64,000 nucleotides of DNA from Tanypteryx hageni (Eukaryota > Arthropoda > Insecta > Odonata > Petaluridae), in contig CM054115.1 of the NCBI GenBank assembly GCA_028673005.1, forward strand, positions 191,154,370-191,218,369. The letters are read 5' to 3'. A program made the translations under genes and the position numbers. The notes beneath the pieces were generated by a model. That model was not told the DNA's origin. It ran no database searches and saw only the letters and a list, made by a program, of their open reading frames with translations. Each line of letters opens with the position of its first letter. The stretch's first letter is position 1. This document shows, one piece after another, positions 1 to 11,395 of the stretch.

Positions 1-2500
1 ATTTAGATAATTTATCCTTAGTACAAGGGTTGCTGAAACATATTAAACGCAATTGCGGACTGACCAGAGAAATATATTGACAAAGCTTTCTACATTTATC
101 CTTTGAAATGATGTATCAAGCCACATTCGATTTACGAGCTGAGCAGGTGCTAGCGGTGTCGAGTCTCGCTCCACGGTTGGGTTAAAAAAGGTTAACAGTC
201 TGTTTTTATGAAATTGCAATTCAAGTTTTCTTATACTTTCTAATTAGCGTAGATTCACAGTAGCATTTTTAGAAAAAAAATACAGATTGTCAAGCAAAAA
301 ATCATGAATTGATGACATTTTCATGCGGGCGAGTAACCTTTACAAGTTTTAAGGGAGACGTGCTCAACTTTCCCGACATCCACCGGTCTCCCAATTCCAC
401 TAGAAACCTTTCGAACTTCCTCCCATCCAGCTACTCTGCCGCACTGTCTGTACCCCCTTCCACTCTCTCATTCTCTCTCTCTCTCTGCTATTTCTCTGCA
501 TTTCCTCTCTTTTATGACGTGCTACTCCCCAGCTCAATCGGATCGTGCACCGCTGCGCGCATTTCCAGCACGTACTCTCTTTCCTTCACTTCTCAAATAT
601 TTTCTCCTCTCTGTTCCTTCCATATTCCCTCCTTCACCTTCCCTCACGTGTTCCATATTCTTTTATTCCCCAAAATCCATAGTTTAATTTCTTTCAGTGT
701 GAATGACTGCAATTCTTCGTACACGTATCCATAGCCTAAAACTAACTAATAATAATGTTCAACGATGGTTAATATGAATAAAACTCTGGGATTGGTTTGT
801 ATGCCATTTATAATTGTAATTGAAATCGAGAGAAATCTGAACTTTTATAATGTTCACGGTTAACCTCACTACCTGTGTACTTGATGAATTGGTATTCCGC
901 CTTTTTTATTATTGTTTATTACATTTACCCTCCTGTCTGTGCTGCGATTTTCAAAATCAGGTACTTAAATTTATATTTTAAACTGTTTTGTATTCATATT
1001 TAGATAACTAACATTAGTTTTCGCTCGGCGATGATTATTCACTTGAGTTTTTAAAACAACAAAACCAACTTCTCCTCTTGTCTTGAAAATGTATTCGCCG
1101 CCATATTAAGGCATCTCATTCTTTGGTGAATGTAATGCGCCTCGGTTATGATCCATAAAATTAAAATATTTTCATTCTGATCTTACCTGCAGTGTAACTT
1201 TGCGTACATTTTATTTGAATTATAAAGAGGTAATGTATTATTTTCTCAACGAAAAATTTCATGGGGGAACATTTGGAACTTATTTGAAGCCTTGCGATCT
1301 TCTTGGATAATGTGAGTGACAGCCATGATATAGCAAAATATTGATTTATGCGTGGAATTCTGTTGTAAAAATAGTAGAATCATATAGCGGTTTTGAACAG
1401 ATTTGAATCTTAAAAAGTTTGTGTAATAATCATTTTCTATTCTGAAAATATTTTTCTGTAAACTTAACCACTTTGTACTTAAGGAATTCACCTGTCGCGA
1501 GGACTTATCACTGGGGTGCATGAATGGCCCATAACGTGGGGAAAATAAGCAGTAACAGTATTTTTTGAAAATGAAAAACAATACTTGTAATTGATAGAAC
1601 AAATTTAAATACAGTAATTCCAAGAAATAGAATTTCTTAGAAAAATGGCATCCTGTTAAGCAAAACAATATCAAGAGATTCATTGGTAATAGTATTAATT
1701 GATTTTTTAAGTGCGTCGACGGCTATGGCCATTTTGCACTGTCATCAACTGGAGATATGTACAAACAGAAGGGAGGAGGGAAACCCAGCGTCAGCATTAG
1801 CCTACTCTTTACGAAAAGCACCAAGTAGGCCAACTGCTTAACGTCCCTTCCGGAGGACGGAACGCTGAATTTGCGCGGTCTCCTGAAACCGCACAAACGC
1901 GAGTGAATTGCTTGCAACATATTTAACCTGAATGCAATATCGTTCATTTTTTTCATATTTAAAGACATTTCTTGATTTTTAACATATTCATAGTATTAGT
2001 TTTAATTTGAATATTTTTTGAAATCTTGCTACCGCTTGTTTCGAAGACTTACATTCCAAAGGAGTCTCTGACAAGCGGGTCTTATAAAAAAGTGCCATAT
2101 TTGAGTATTAGAAGAAATTTGTATTTTTACCTCTTTAAAGAAGTAACTTTCGCCGGAAACTGTTCCATTGAAGCGATGCTTATTCACTTTGTGGCAGGTT
2201 TAGTGAATACTTCTATAACAATGTCTTTTATTATTAAATTAAGCATCGCTGAATGTCTTTGGCAATCCAATTTTAAGATAGTAGAGATTACATACTGGGT
2301 CATAAGCGTCCTGCAGGGTAAAATACAAGACAACGATTTTCAATTCAGGTATTATATCAGAAATATTGCGATTTTACTTCAACTAAATAGTAGTAAATAT
2401 TAGAATTCCATTATTATAATTTTCTCTAGCTAAAATTAGCCGTAGATCAATCAAAACCTTTAAATAATTCCATTTACCAATTTGAAGACCACTTTTTAGG
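1..2500. other. AT-rich non-coding stretch, no gene recognised
   Basis: No open frame here resembles a known family. The 430-660 stretch is rich in C and T on the + strand, and the frame that opens through it is a low-complexity Ser/Phe/Leu string. The open frames at 1246-1683 (-) and 2026-2403 (+) have no recognisable domain. Confidence 0.6.
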
Positions 2501-2703
2501 CTGGTTTCCATAGGAAACAGCCTTATGTATTGGCCCTGCCTGTTTGTTTGCCCCCACTAACAAAATTTGCATCAATTGACCGATTTTCATGAAACATGGT
2601 ATGCGGCTTGTGCTGTCAGGGTCCACCTCCGGGCATTATTTTCTTTGGAAAAGATTGAAGAACCGTATTCGATTCCAGGGACAGAATTTCCCTATTTGTT
2701 TTA
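2500..2703 (+). repeat. Dispersed-repeat fragment next to the RTE 3' end
   Basis: The text ACCGATTTTCATGAAAC near 2580 is a 'pseudo-coding' phrase often seen in arthropod interspersed repeats. A related phrase (GATCGATTTTTACGAAACTT) occurs near 56490. The block stops where the antisense RTE element begins with its CAT-repeat 3' tail, so the RTE may have inserted here. Family assignment is inference. Confidence 0.35.
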
Positions 2704-2744
2704 CATCATCATCATAGGTAGTCTGTCCGTAGACAGGTCTGTGA

Positions 2745-2972
2745 TTATTCATGGTTAATCCTGGTTCTCCATATACTCCTATTTTCCGCTCTTCTCTTCA
2801 TATCTTGATAACTCTCTTTCCCTTTCAAATCGTCTCTCAGCTGAAACCTTTTCCGACCTCTTTCCCCTCTTCCGTCTAGTTTTCCTTCTAACACGTCTTT
2901 AATCATACTCTCTCTCCTCAGGTAATGACCGACCCAGTTTGCCCTCCTATTTCTAATAGTCTGTATAAACAT
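2745..2972 (-). pseudogene. RTE C-terminal domain fragment
   Basis: The peptide has the pattern 'R.ANWVGHYLRRE...DVLEGKLDGRGERGRKR', the conserved tail of RTE polyproteins, where a basic 'LEGK..G.RGRGR.R' block follows the reverse transcriptase. It lies directly before the element's 3' tail. It is cut off from the RT fragment by stops and frameshifts. Confidence 0.7.
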
Positions 2973-3334
2973 CCGCTTCTCTCCTACTCATCGTAGTACT
3001 TCATCGTTTTTCATCTTATCTGTCCATTTTATCTTCAGCATTCTCCGCCAAGTCCACATTTCAAAGTTTTCCAAGTATATGATGTCATTTTTCCTTATCG
3101 TCCATGTTTCTGCCCCTCACAATGCAATACTCCATACATAGCATTTTATGAACTTCTAGCGGATATTTTCTCTTATATTCCCCATAAGTAGGTGTATATT
3201 TCTTCTGAAAGCTGCTTTTGATTTTTCTATTCTAGTCCTGATCTCATCCGTACATTTTGCTTCTCTTGTTATGATGCTTCCAAGGTATTTATAGGCTGAA
3301 ATATGTTCTAAAGGCTTTCCACCAATACTTATGT

Positions 3335-3808
3335 TTAGATTCTCTTCTTTGCCCGATATCCAAATGACCTTGGATTTTTTGTATTTATTTCCATACCGTA
3401 TTTTCTACTTGTTATTACTAATCTATTTATTACTTTCTGGATATCTTCTTCCTTTCTTGGTAGAAGTACTTGATCATCCGCGTGTTTTACTGTTCTTATA
3501 ATCCTTCCTCCAATTTTGAAATCTTCTGAGCCTTCTAACGCTTCTTGCATTAGACTTTTTCCATATATATTGAATAGGGTCGGCGATAGGCAGCGGCCTT
3601 GTCTTACTCCTCTACCGATATTTAATCCGCAGGTGTCCGCATTCCCCAACCTGACCTGTACAAATAGATTCACATATAGATTTCTGACTAGTCTGCTGTC
3701 ATTCAAGTCTACACCTATATCCTTTAATATCTTTATCAACATTACCCAATTTACTCTATCAAAAGCATTCTGCCAGTCTACGAAACATGCGTAGATATCA
3801 GACTGCAC
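3335..3808 (-). pseudogene. RTE reverse transcriptase core fragment
   Basis: RT motifs appear in order: FVDWQNAFDRVNW (motif A, catalytic Asp), GRGVRQGRCLSPTLFN (motif B) and HADDQVL (motif C; the usual Y or F before ADD is His here). The fragment is 157 residues, well short of a full RT domain. Upstream (3809-4150) remains of the fingers region can be followed on the minus strand in other frames, for example a 'QFCFRKGRGTRDAIG'-like stretch. It is non-functional through frameshifts. Confidence 0.8.
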
Positions 3809-4150
3809 TCTATTGCCCTTTCTGATATGATTCTAACTACACCTATAGCATCTCTAGTTCCTCGTCCTTTTCTAAAACAAAATTGATCTTCCTCTAGCAT
3901 TTCTTCTACTTTTTTATCCAGCCTTTTATTAAAAATCCTCGTGATGATCTTCGAAGTGAGTGACAGGAGGCTTATCTTTCTTTAGTCTTTACACTGCATT
4001 GCTTTTGGCTTCTTCTTTAGAGGGATTATTTTTACTTCTAGAAAATCCCGAGGCCACTCTCCCGTGTCGTAAATCTTATTAATTAATTTCGTGATCGCTT
4101 TTAGTCCTTCTGATCCCATGACTTTAAGTACCTCAGCCGGGATTCCATCG

Positions 4151-4405
4151 CTACCTGTTCTTTAGTTCCACTATCGCTTTTTTCACTTCATTCTCCATAA
4201 TACTTGGTCTTAATCTATCTTCTTCAATGTTTTCCTCATCTTCCAGTTTTATTTTTGCCGATCCTGCCTGCTTGCTGCATAGTTTCTCAATGTATTCCTC
4301 CCATTTGTAGACCACATCCTTTGTTTCTGTTTCCGTATTCGTAATTCCTTTACCACGAATTCCATTGTACTTCTTATCTTCTAATTCCAATGCTCTAGCA
4401 TACAT
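4151..4405 (-). pseudogene. RTE linker between endonuclease and RT
   Basis: The 84-residue frame contains 'VVYKWEEYIEKLCS' and 'RPSIMENEVKKAIVELKNR', the block found just upstream of the RT domain in RTE proteins. The same text, better kept, occurs in the copy at 35.4-36.1 kb (LGPSILESEVKRAIDDMK). It has no intact frame connection to its neighbours. Confidence 0.65.
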
Positions 4406-5114
4406 TATGTCGTTCCGTTATATCTTCTACATTTTATCTATTTTATCACATTTTTCTGTTATTCAGTATTCTTTAGCTTTATGTTACCCTTCTCAACTCA
4501 TTATTTAAACGTCTATAGTTGGCTCTACCTTCTTCACTTTTAATTTTCCATTTTCTTCTCTCATTCATTTTCTCCAGCATTTCCGTAATGATAATGGTTT
4601 TCTGATATTCTCCTCTTGTTTCCCAATCTCTTTATTCAAGTTATCCTTAATAATGGTTTTAATTTCTTCCCTTTATATATCCACGTTATTTGGTTTGTTT
4701 TCAAAATTTCTTAGGCGATCTTCCAACTTCATGCTGACTATATCCTGCCTTTCTTTCAGTTTCCTAGGTCCCAAGTCTGTCTTTCTCTTCTCGTTTTTCT
4801 TATTTGTTTGAGCTTTGTACTTACGTCAACTATTAGAAGGCTCTGATCTGAATCAATGTCTGCGTTGGTGATCTTTATGCTGTTCGTGAATCCTTGTTTT
4901 ATTAGGATTTAATCTATTTGGCATCTCATTCATCTCCTGAGCTTTTCCATGTCTATAACCTTCGTTAATGGTTTTTGTACCATGTATTTGTCATTACAAG
5001 GTTGTTATTGATGCAGAAATCTGCCAGTTTTTCTCCTCCTCGGTTTCTCTTCCCAAGTCCGTATTGCCCGACAATATTTTCTTCCTTTCCTCCGACTATG
5101 CTGTTTCAATCTTT

Positions 5115-5501
5115 CTACATTATGCAGTTCACCTTTCCTCTTTTGTCTTCTATGTAAATGTCATTAATTTGCTCATAAATCTCCTCGATTTCTTTATCTT
5201 CATGAGCTGACATTGAAATATATTTCTGGATTATCAGCATGTCCACTGGGACTGCTTTTAGTTTTATTGCCATCAGTCTATCGTTTATTGCTATTATCTT
5301 TGTCACGCTTTTCATCATATCTTTCCTAAGTACCAGAGCTACTCCCCTTTCATCAGTATTTCCTCCAGAGTGAACTACTGTGAGCTCTTCCGCGTCGAAC
5401 TGTCCTTCTCTTTCCCGTCTAGTTTCGCTCAGTCCTATAGTCTCAACTCTATTTCTTCTCATTTCTTCATTCAAGATCTCTAGTTTGGCTGCCTTTCTCA
5501 T
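5115..5501 (-). pseudogene. RTE apurinic-type endonuclease, N-terminal fragment
   Basis: It reads 'NEEMRRNRVETIGLSETRRE...VHSGGNTDERGVALVLRK...INDRLMAIKLKAVPVDMLIIQ'. The SET-R segment carries the metal-binding Glu of the exonuclease/endonuclease/phosphatase fold. The distal D-x-N and SDH motifs are not preserved in this frame. It lies at the 5' end of the antisense element, as expected. Confidence 0.75.
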
Positions 5502-5659
5502 AGTTCTTACGTTCCAAGTGCCTATTCGTAAATTAATTTCGACAAATGTTTTCCTTTAGGCAGTCCCCGCTCGGAGATCCGATTGAGGGACTATTTTACC
5601 TCCTGATTGTTTTACCTCTAGAGAACTCGTATTGTCCAACCATATAATCATTACTAGGG

Positions 5660-6334
5660 GTTGTAATGTTATAGTTTCCATCTTGCTTTCGAAATTTTAC
5701 ATATGAAGTCTGAAATCCATCGTGCGGAGATATAATCTTTAATACATTAAAATTGTGATATCGGAGCAATGCTGATACTGATCTAAGGGAAACGAATGTA
5801 GATTCTAATTCTAATTGCAGAATTTTAATAATTGAACGTATTTTCTTGAATTTCTACTAAAACTGCAGTTTTGCGTTTTAAATCGCATTTTATCGATTTG
5901 TTGCCAAGGGGACGATTATTACCGAAGTCGGCTTGATCAGTGACTAGTGAACAAATGGGTTACTTTCTTTTCCACCCGACCATCCTTCAGCAATGGACAG
6001 TCGATTCATACATATTAGCGTTTAAAAAGTAAAATTTATTATATTAGTTTATTTAATTAACAAATACATGCTAAATATAATTTCAGAAAGCGATTTTGAC
6101 ATAGACTTTAGTATTTTAAACCTGATTAATTTGTTTTCGAATTTTTCTCTATCACTGATAAACTATGAATTAAAAATGGAAATATTGGTATGAGAATTTC
6201 TTGGAATGAGTACCACATACTGAAACACATCTTGTCAATATAATCAATTCGGGACGTCATATTTGAGAAACTAGACTTCATTAGTCCTGATTTGGAGTTA
6301 TAGTTATCGTAGTTCTAATACAAGCCGAATATCT
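5660..6334. other. No gene seen
   Basis: AT-rich sequence with short, unrecognisable open frames and no tandem structure. Confidence 0.5.
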
Positions 6335-6620
6335 CATTTGATTAAATTTTTCTTTCTCCATGTACGAGAAAGTACTGTTTTCATGAAAAAATTTAATTCA
6401 AGATATCAACGGAAATACGTCTTAAGGTCCCCTGAACACGTTTTGACTATTATCTCGATGATATCTGTGTGTATGTCTGTCTGTTGGTCTGTATGTGATA
6501 GGATACTGTTGGCACTCTAACTCAAAAACTTACACTCATATCAATACTAAATTTTATATTTATAAAAAGTACTGTATAATGAAATCCTGATTAGGTTTTC
6601 GCATCAAATCGCTCAAACGA
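6335..6620 (+). repeat. Dispersed repeat with embedded (GTCT)n
   Basis: The order of phrases GAGAAAGTACT, TTTTCATGA, GGAAATACGT, a GGTCCCCTGA-like block and a GTCTGTCTGT microsatellite recurs on the opposite strand at 11150-11340. This points to a dispersed repeat family, probably a non-autonomous element. No boundaries are clear. Confidence 0.5.
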
Positions 6621-7383
6621 AAATGAATCTTTACTCTAGTCATGTTTTGGTTTTTGGCAAATAACTAGCTTAAATGTTCATAAATATAAATGTTTTTATT
6701 ATAAACTTCATAGATAATAATAATATTTATAACTTTTGTTTGAAACATCTTTTCGTAGAACGCATTGTTAAGTATATGTTTATTTATTTAATATTTGCTT
6801 TAATATTTGATGAATGTAAAATAGTATCCGAATAAAAGTTGTAGGAAATTTAATTTTATACAACCTTTGTTCGCAACATTTTCCCATATAATGCATTGTT
6901 GAGAAGATATTTTAAAACTAAATTTTTTCGCTGCCACAACCACACCACCTACCGGCGACTATTGTAAACACTTTACGCTCCTTTTTATTTTCTTAATTGT
7001 GGAGCTTCGGGGCTATATCCAATATCAAATGGCTACGGTTTTAGTTTATTTCTGTTATTTGTAAACTTCAAATTTTTATCGTAGTCCCTTAAAATATTTA
7101 TTATCACTAAATCTAACTGGAATTTTTAGAAATACCACAGATATGGAGAAAGTCATGTGGTGGCCACATTAAATGTTTTAAATATATAGTTTCTCCTAAT
7201 ATTCACAATTCAGTTTTTTTGGTACCAGTCTCAATAGATTTTCGAAATAAAATAAACGCTCAGAAGATTTCTGTTAACAGTTTTTATTGGCACCAAAAAA
7301 ATTCATGTCCAGCGAAGCTTATTAATTTAAAATATTGCAATATGAAGTACCTAACCCTAAACTGGTAAGTTCGATTCAAATTA
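6621..7383. other. AT-rich, no gene seen
   Basis: Low-complexity A/T-rich DNA without recognisable coding or structural features. Confidence 0.45.
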
Positions 7384-7743
7384 CCCCAACAGTAATATCG
7401 GTCTGTGAGACTGACTTAAATACCTCTTTCAATTTATAGTAGATACTTTCGTTCATTACTGGATTTTCAAGGTTAGTAATAAATCATTTATTACAGAACA
7501 AACACTGTTTATTAAAAAATCTTTTACAAAATAATTAAAATTTAAAAAAAGTTTTTTTTTGTGATATTCATCTCTATTTTTGGACATGTAATACTAATTG
7601 TAGAAAATGAAAAAATCAGTCATTGAAAAAATAATATTCATTAAACAGTTATATGAACAAAATAATTTTTATTGAACAAATATTTAATGTTGTTGAAAGA
7701 AATTATTTAAAAAAGGTTAATCTGTTATTGTGATGTGAATGAT

Positions 7744-9597
7744 TTACACACATTTTAGACACTTTTTTGCATACTTTGTAGGAACACTCCAGACATTTTT
7801 GCCGAACACTTGACACATTTGTATGATGTTTTTCTTTTTTCCTGGTAATACTGCAGGTTTTCCTTTTTCAAGCGTATCACTTTTTGCGTCACTGTCGAAA
7901 GAAGAAGAATCTTGAATTCCCAAAATTTCTTGAATAGTTTTTATCAACTCTTTCGGTAAGTTGGGTAATCTAAGGCGTCTGTAAAGATGGGCTTTCAAAA
8001 GTTCCATTCTCAGATATTTTATGCAATGAAGTCTGCTAATATCTTCATTTTTGGCGAAGCATAGGAACAATATGAAGGCGCAAAAAACACAGCTGTGGGC
8101 CATCGTCTTGTTCTTCTGTTTGATGAATAATTAGCACACCCGATGTTGTTCCATTATAAAAATTTATAATTTCAGATTTTTTATTCGTTTCGCCTTCAGT
8201 GGTAGAATTGTGCATGGATGATATTAGTAAAGCCGAACGATTTTTTTCGGAACAAATGAAACGAAAGTTACGTCAGAAGTAAAACCATATATAACCGAAT
8301 CCACAGGTTTTTTGTGAGGCCTGGAATTATAGGGGAATTTTCCTTTTGTTTTTCTTTTTGTTCCTACATATTTCAAGCCACGTTTTTATTAGTTTGTTGA
8401 CTAACTCCAAAGACGAAAACCAATTATCAGCTGTTATGTTCCTGTTGGTCTTCATAATTGGTCTCGACAGACGCTATACAGACTGCATTGGTTCCCCAAT
8501 TTTTTTTCAGCATTACTGAGACCTATGCCGTCCAAATCCTTTCCAACATATACGTAGGCATTGTAAAGATAAGAACATTTAGCATCCGTCATACACATCA
8601 CTTTCACCCCATATTTACCAGACTTTTTAGGTATGTATATTATGAAAGGGCACCTGCCTCTACATGGGATTAACATTTCATCAATGCACACACTCTCTCC
8701 AAGACAAAACAAGTTTTGACGGTTTTATATAAATTGACTGAACACAAAGGAAATTTCAGCTGAGCGGTCTGTTTGTATTTTTTTTTCTCTATCCTGTGCG
8801 TCATCAAAGCGGAGTCATAATAAAAGTATTTTAAACCTCTTCAAAGACGTAGTAGACCTAAAAATTGGGTGTCCTGTACTATCAGAAGAAAATAATGAAT
8901 CTGCTTGTTCATGGCTCGACTTGAAAATTGAAGAAAATACGAATAACTCAATAAATGCTCTTATTTTCAAATAATGCGTATCGCGATAATTCGACAATTT
9001 GGTACGATCTTAAAAATTTCTTCTGATATTTAACAGCTTCTGATTGGTTCGCAAGACAATTTCGTTCAGTACAGCATCAGTAAAAAGTAAGTTCCAAATA
9101 TCTATTAGACTGACCTTATCACCAAGGGATTTAGCCGTAGTTGTGAGTCCAGAAAGTCCTCGAATGATGTTATGAGAAGGTGTTTTTCTCACAACACATT
9201 GTTGTTGAGAATGGCAAATAAAATCATTTTTCCCTAGATAAAATTTACTTCTTGAAGAACTATCGGACGGTGAAGGACCGCGTTCCTCTTCTACACCATT
9301 TATCATGGTAGATGTTTCGATATCGATCTGTGTGTCATCAGATTCTTCATTGGTACTGCAATCATCCTCTTGTTCTCCATCCAGTACAAAATCGGGGTCG
9401 TCGTCGGAGTCTTCGATGTTGGGGTCGTCATCAATTTCTTCCAGCTTCATCGAGCATTCTCGAATTTTAGTTACAAAGCTGGGATCTGCAGGTGCAAACC
9501 CCATTTTCGATGAATTGGGACTTTCTCCCATAGCTAAAAACAAATAAAAAGGTGTAGCAAAACCGACATATCTGACTAAGTATACGTTACACGACAT
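7744..9597 (-). pseudogene. piggyBac transposase relic
   Basis: Pieces lie in family order on the minus strand. The acidic N-terminus is at 9597-9010, with a 'DDDPNIEDSDDDPDF' region. The first catalytic-Asp block, IDEMLIPCRGRCPF, lies in 8712-8452. The second, TADNWFSSLELVN, has its Asp codon at 8426-8428. 'SMHNS...KSEIINFYNGTTSGV' is at about 8150-8240, and a Cys-rich C-terminus (C...KKCLKCV) ends near 7744. In the third region the usual GVDxxD reads GVLIIH, so catalytic Asp is lost, and several frameshifts break the frame. It would have cut and pasted DNA at TTAA sites. It is now dead. Confidence 0.85.
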
Positions 9598-9983
9598 ATC
9601 GGTTTGAGAGACCGGTAGAAAACTTACCTTATATGATATATCGGTCTGAGGGACCGACAGATTTTATGTAGAACAAAGTTAACAAAGAGTTGTGAGACTA
9701 CAAATGAAACAGCCGACCCACTCGATGTCTGCACAGATACTAAAGGACACTTAACTAGAAGTAAGCAAAAATTCGAAGAAAATTGTTGTCAGTATTACGA
9801 AAAGAAATAAACGGTGCAATATACATTGCAAAAACTTTCTCATATACGTTTTTTCGTTTGGTCTCACTAGACTTTTCCCCGAAATTAACTCTGTGTGATT
9901 GGCAATTCACTGACAATTATGTTAATAATGCGTAGCAACTGAAACAAAACAACTGACACCATCAACCTCTCACGTCTAATGCG

Positions 9984-10508
9984 TTAACCTTTAAACGGAC
10001 AAGCTTAATTTGTACCGTAACCGGGCAAGTGGGGACAGATTTAATCCCAAATATTTAAATAGTAAGCAACTTGACTAAAGTAGTATGGATTATATTTTTA
10101 ACTTATTAATAATGAAATGGTTAACAATATTACTGTTGCATAAAATTTTTAACATTATATTTGTTTTTTGTTGATTTTGATAATTAATTTATTTTCTTAC
10201 AATGAGACAAATATGAATATAATGGTATGAAAATAACTACAAAATACAATTACAATTTTTATGTAACACTTTTTACACTTACAATAATATATGTAGTTAG
10301 TTATTAGTAGGGTCAATAATGACCCCAATCCTACATTTATTATTTATCTTTTTATATGAAACATATTATGATAATTTTCATTCACATAGAAGAAACTTTG
10401 AAGTAAATAATCATAAAAAAACGAGAAGTTGCATAAAGTAAAACTTTTTACAATAATAAGCAAAACAGCTGAGTGGGGTCAAATATGATCCCTCTTGCCC
10501 GTTTAAAC
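9984..10508. mobile_element. Non-autonomous TTAA-type element nested in the piggyBac
   Basis: TTAACCTTTAAACGGACAAG at 9984 is mirrored by CTTGCCCGTTTAAACG at 10493-10508. Just inside the right end is GGGGTCAAATATGATCCC, an interrupted palindrome. A similar one, GGGTCAATAATGACCC, sits in the middle at about 10311. There is no coding sequence. The layout is that of a piggyBac-derived MITE. The exact ends are uncertain because TTTAAA is palindromic. Confidence 0.6.
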
Positions 10509-10639
10509 GATGACAGAGAAGTATGGAATTTATACTAGGGAACCCTCGGCTCCCCTGCCCTCTGACGCGTGCGCTGAGCGTCTTTTACAGAAATAATTCC
10601 TCAGGACGGTATATAGTAACTTTTTTGGGACATATGGCT

Positions 10640-11340
10640 TAGTTAGTACTATTTGTGACATCAGGTTGTTCGTTTGGATGTATTTTAATCAAAAACCTTA
10701 AAGCCAATTTTGAGTAAATCGAATTTTGTTTTAAAATATCCAAGAATAAAGTACCCTTAATTGTTGCGCAATATCGTCAATCTCTTCGAAATGTCTTTTA
10801 TGAATGATATTATCCATAAATATGAGATATCATTCGATTTAGTTTTACCATAAAGCTGCATTTTGAATGGGTCGCGGCGGAGGCGTGATGTCATAAGGCT
10901 TTGGTAAGGTAGCTTAGCGAACATTTTAATGTCAATGAACGCCATATGGTTATTTCAAGAGATATGTTGCATACGCAGTATTATTTGTGACATCAGGTTT
11001 TACAATTGGATTTATTTTAATCAAATTTTCTGCAGCCATTTTTCAGTAAATCAAAATTTTCTCAAACTCTCCAAGAATAAACTACCCTTAATTTTTATGC
11101 AATACTATTTTATGAAAAAACGATCTGCGAAATATGATATTTTGCGCAATAAGAGATATCACTCGATGTTATGTACGCGTTTGGGCCCTAGAACGGCGAA
11201 CAGACAAACAGACAGACAGACGACATGGCGAACACCACTTTTATGAACTCAGGGACACCTAAAACGTGTATTTCCATCAAAATCTGGAAGTCGAATCTTT
11301 TCATGATAAAAGTACTTTCTCAATGTATTTATACGTATAT
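10640..11340 (-). repeat. Dispersed repeat containing a diverged direct duplication
   Basis: The block from 10651 (ATTTGTGACATCAGGTT) recurs from 10983, an offset of 332 bp. Both copies then run through 'ATTTTAATCAAA', 'CCAAGAATAAA.TACCCTTAATT' and 'GATATCA.TCGAT'. The end at 11150-11340 matches the reverse complement of the repeat at 6335-6620, including the CAGACAGACAGA run near 11200. Confidence 0.55.
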
Positions 11341-11395
11341 GAGAAAGCAAAAACCGTAGCGGTGTTAAAGACCGATATTACCAGTTGAGGGTTAA

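Larger units (their letters stand above)
2704..5620 (-). mobile_element. RTE-clade non-LTR retrotransposon, decayed, antisense (copy A)
   Basis: On the minus strand the order is 5' leader (about 5540-5620), AP endonuclease, linker, reverse transcriptase and C-terminal domain. It ends in an (ATG)n tail, seen as CATCATCATCAT at 2704-2716. That order, the short simple-repeat tail and the endonuclease wording match the RTE clade. The reading frame is broken many times, so it cannot be active. The leader resembles that of the copy at 34.1-37.45 kb (shared GGAGATCCGATTG block), and so do the proteins, so the two are one family. Confidence 0.85.
7384..11391 (-). mobile_element. piggyBac-superfamily element, composite and decayed
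   Basis: The right end reads GACCGATATTACCAGTTGAG then GG and TTAA (11392-11395). The left end, CCCCAACAGTAATATCGGTC at 7384-7403, is its imperfect inverted copy. A piggyBac transposase relic lies between them on the minus strand. Interrupted palindromes of the type CGGTCTGTGAGACTG recur near the ends (7399-7413, about 9600 and about 9640). The left boundary could instead be 7355 (CCCTAAACTGGTAAG after CTAA). The right 1.5 kb is made of other repeats, so this is a composite. Confidence 0.6.

Noticed and set aside
2026..2403. 125-aa open frame, partly hydrophobic
   Set aside because: No domain, no signal or clear membrane pattern, and in AT-rich DNA; length alone is not support.
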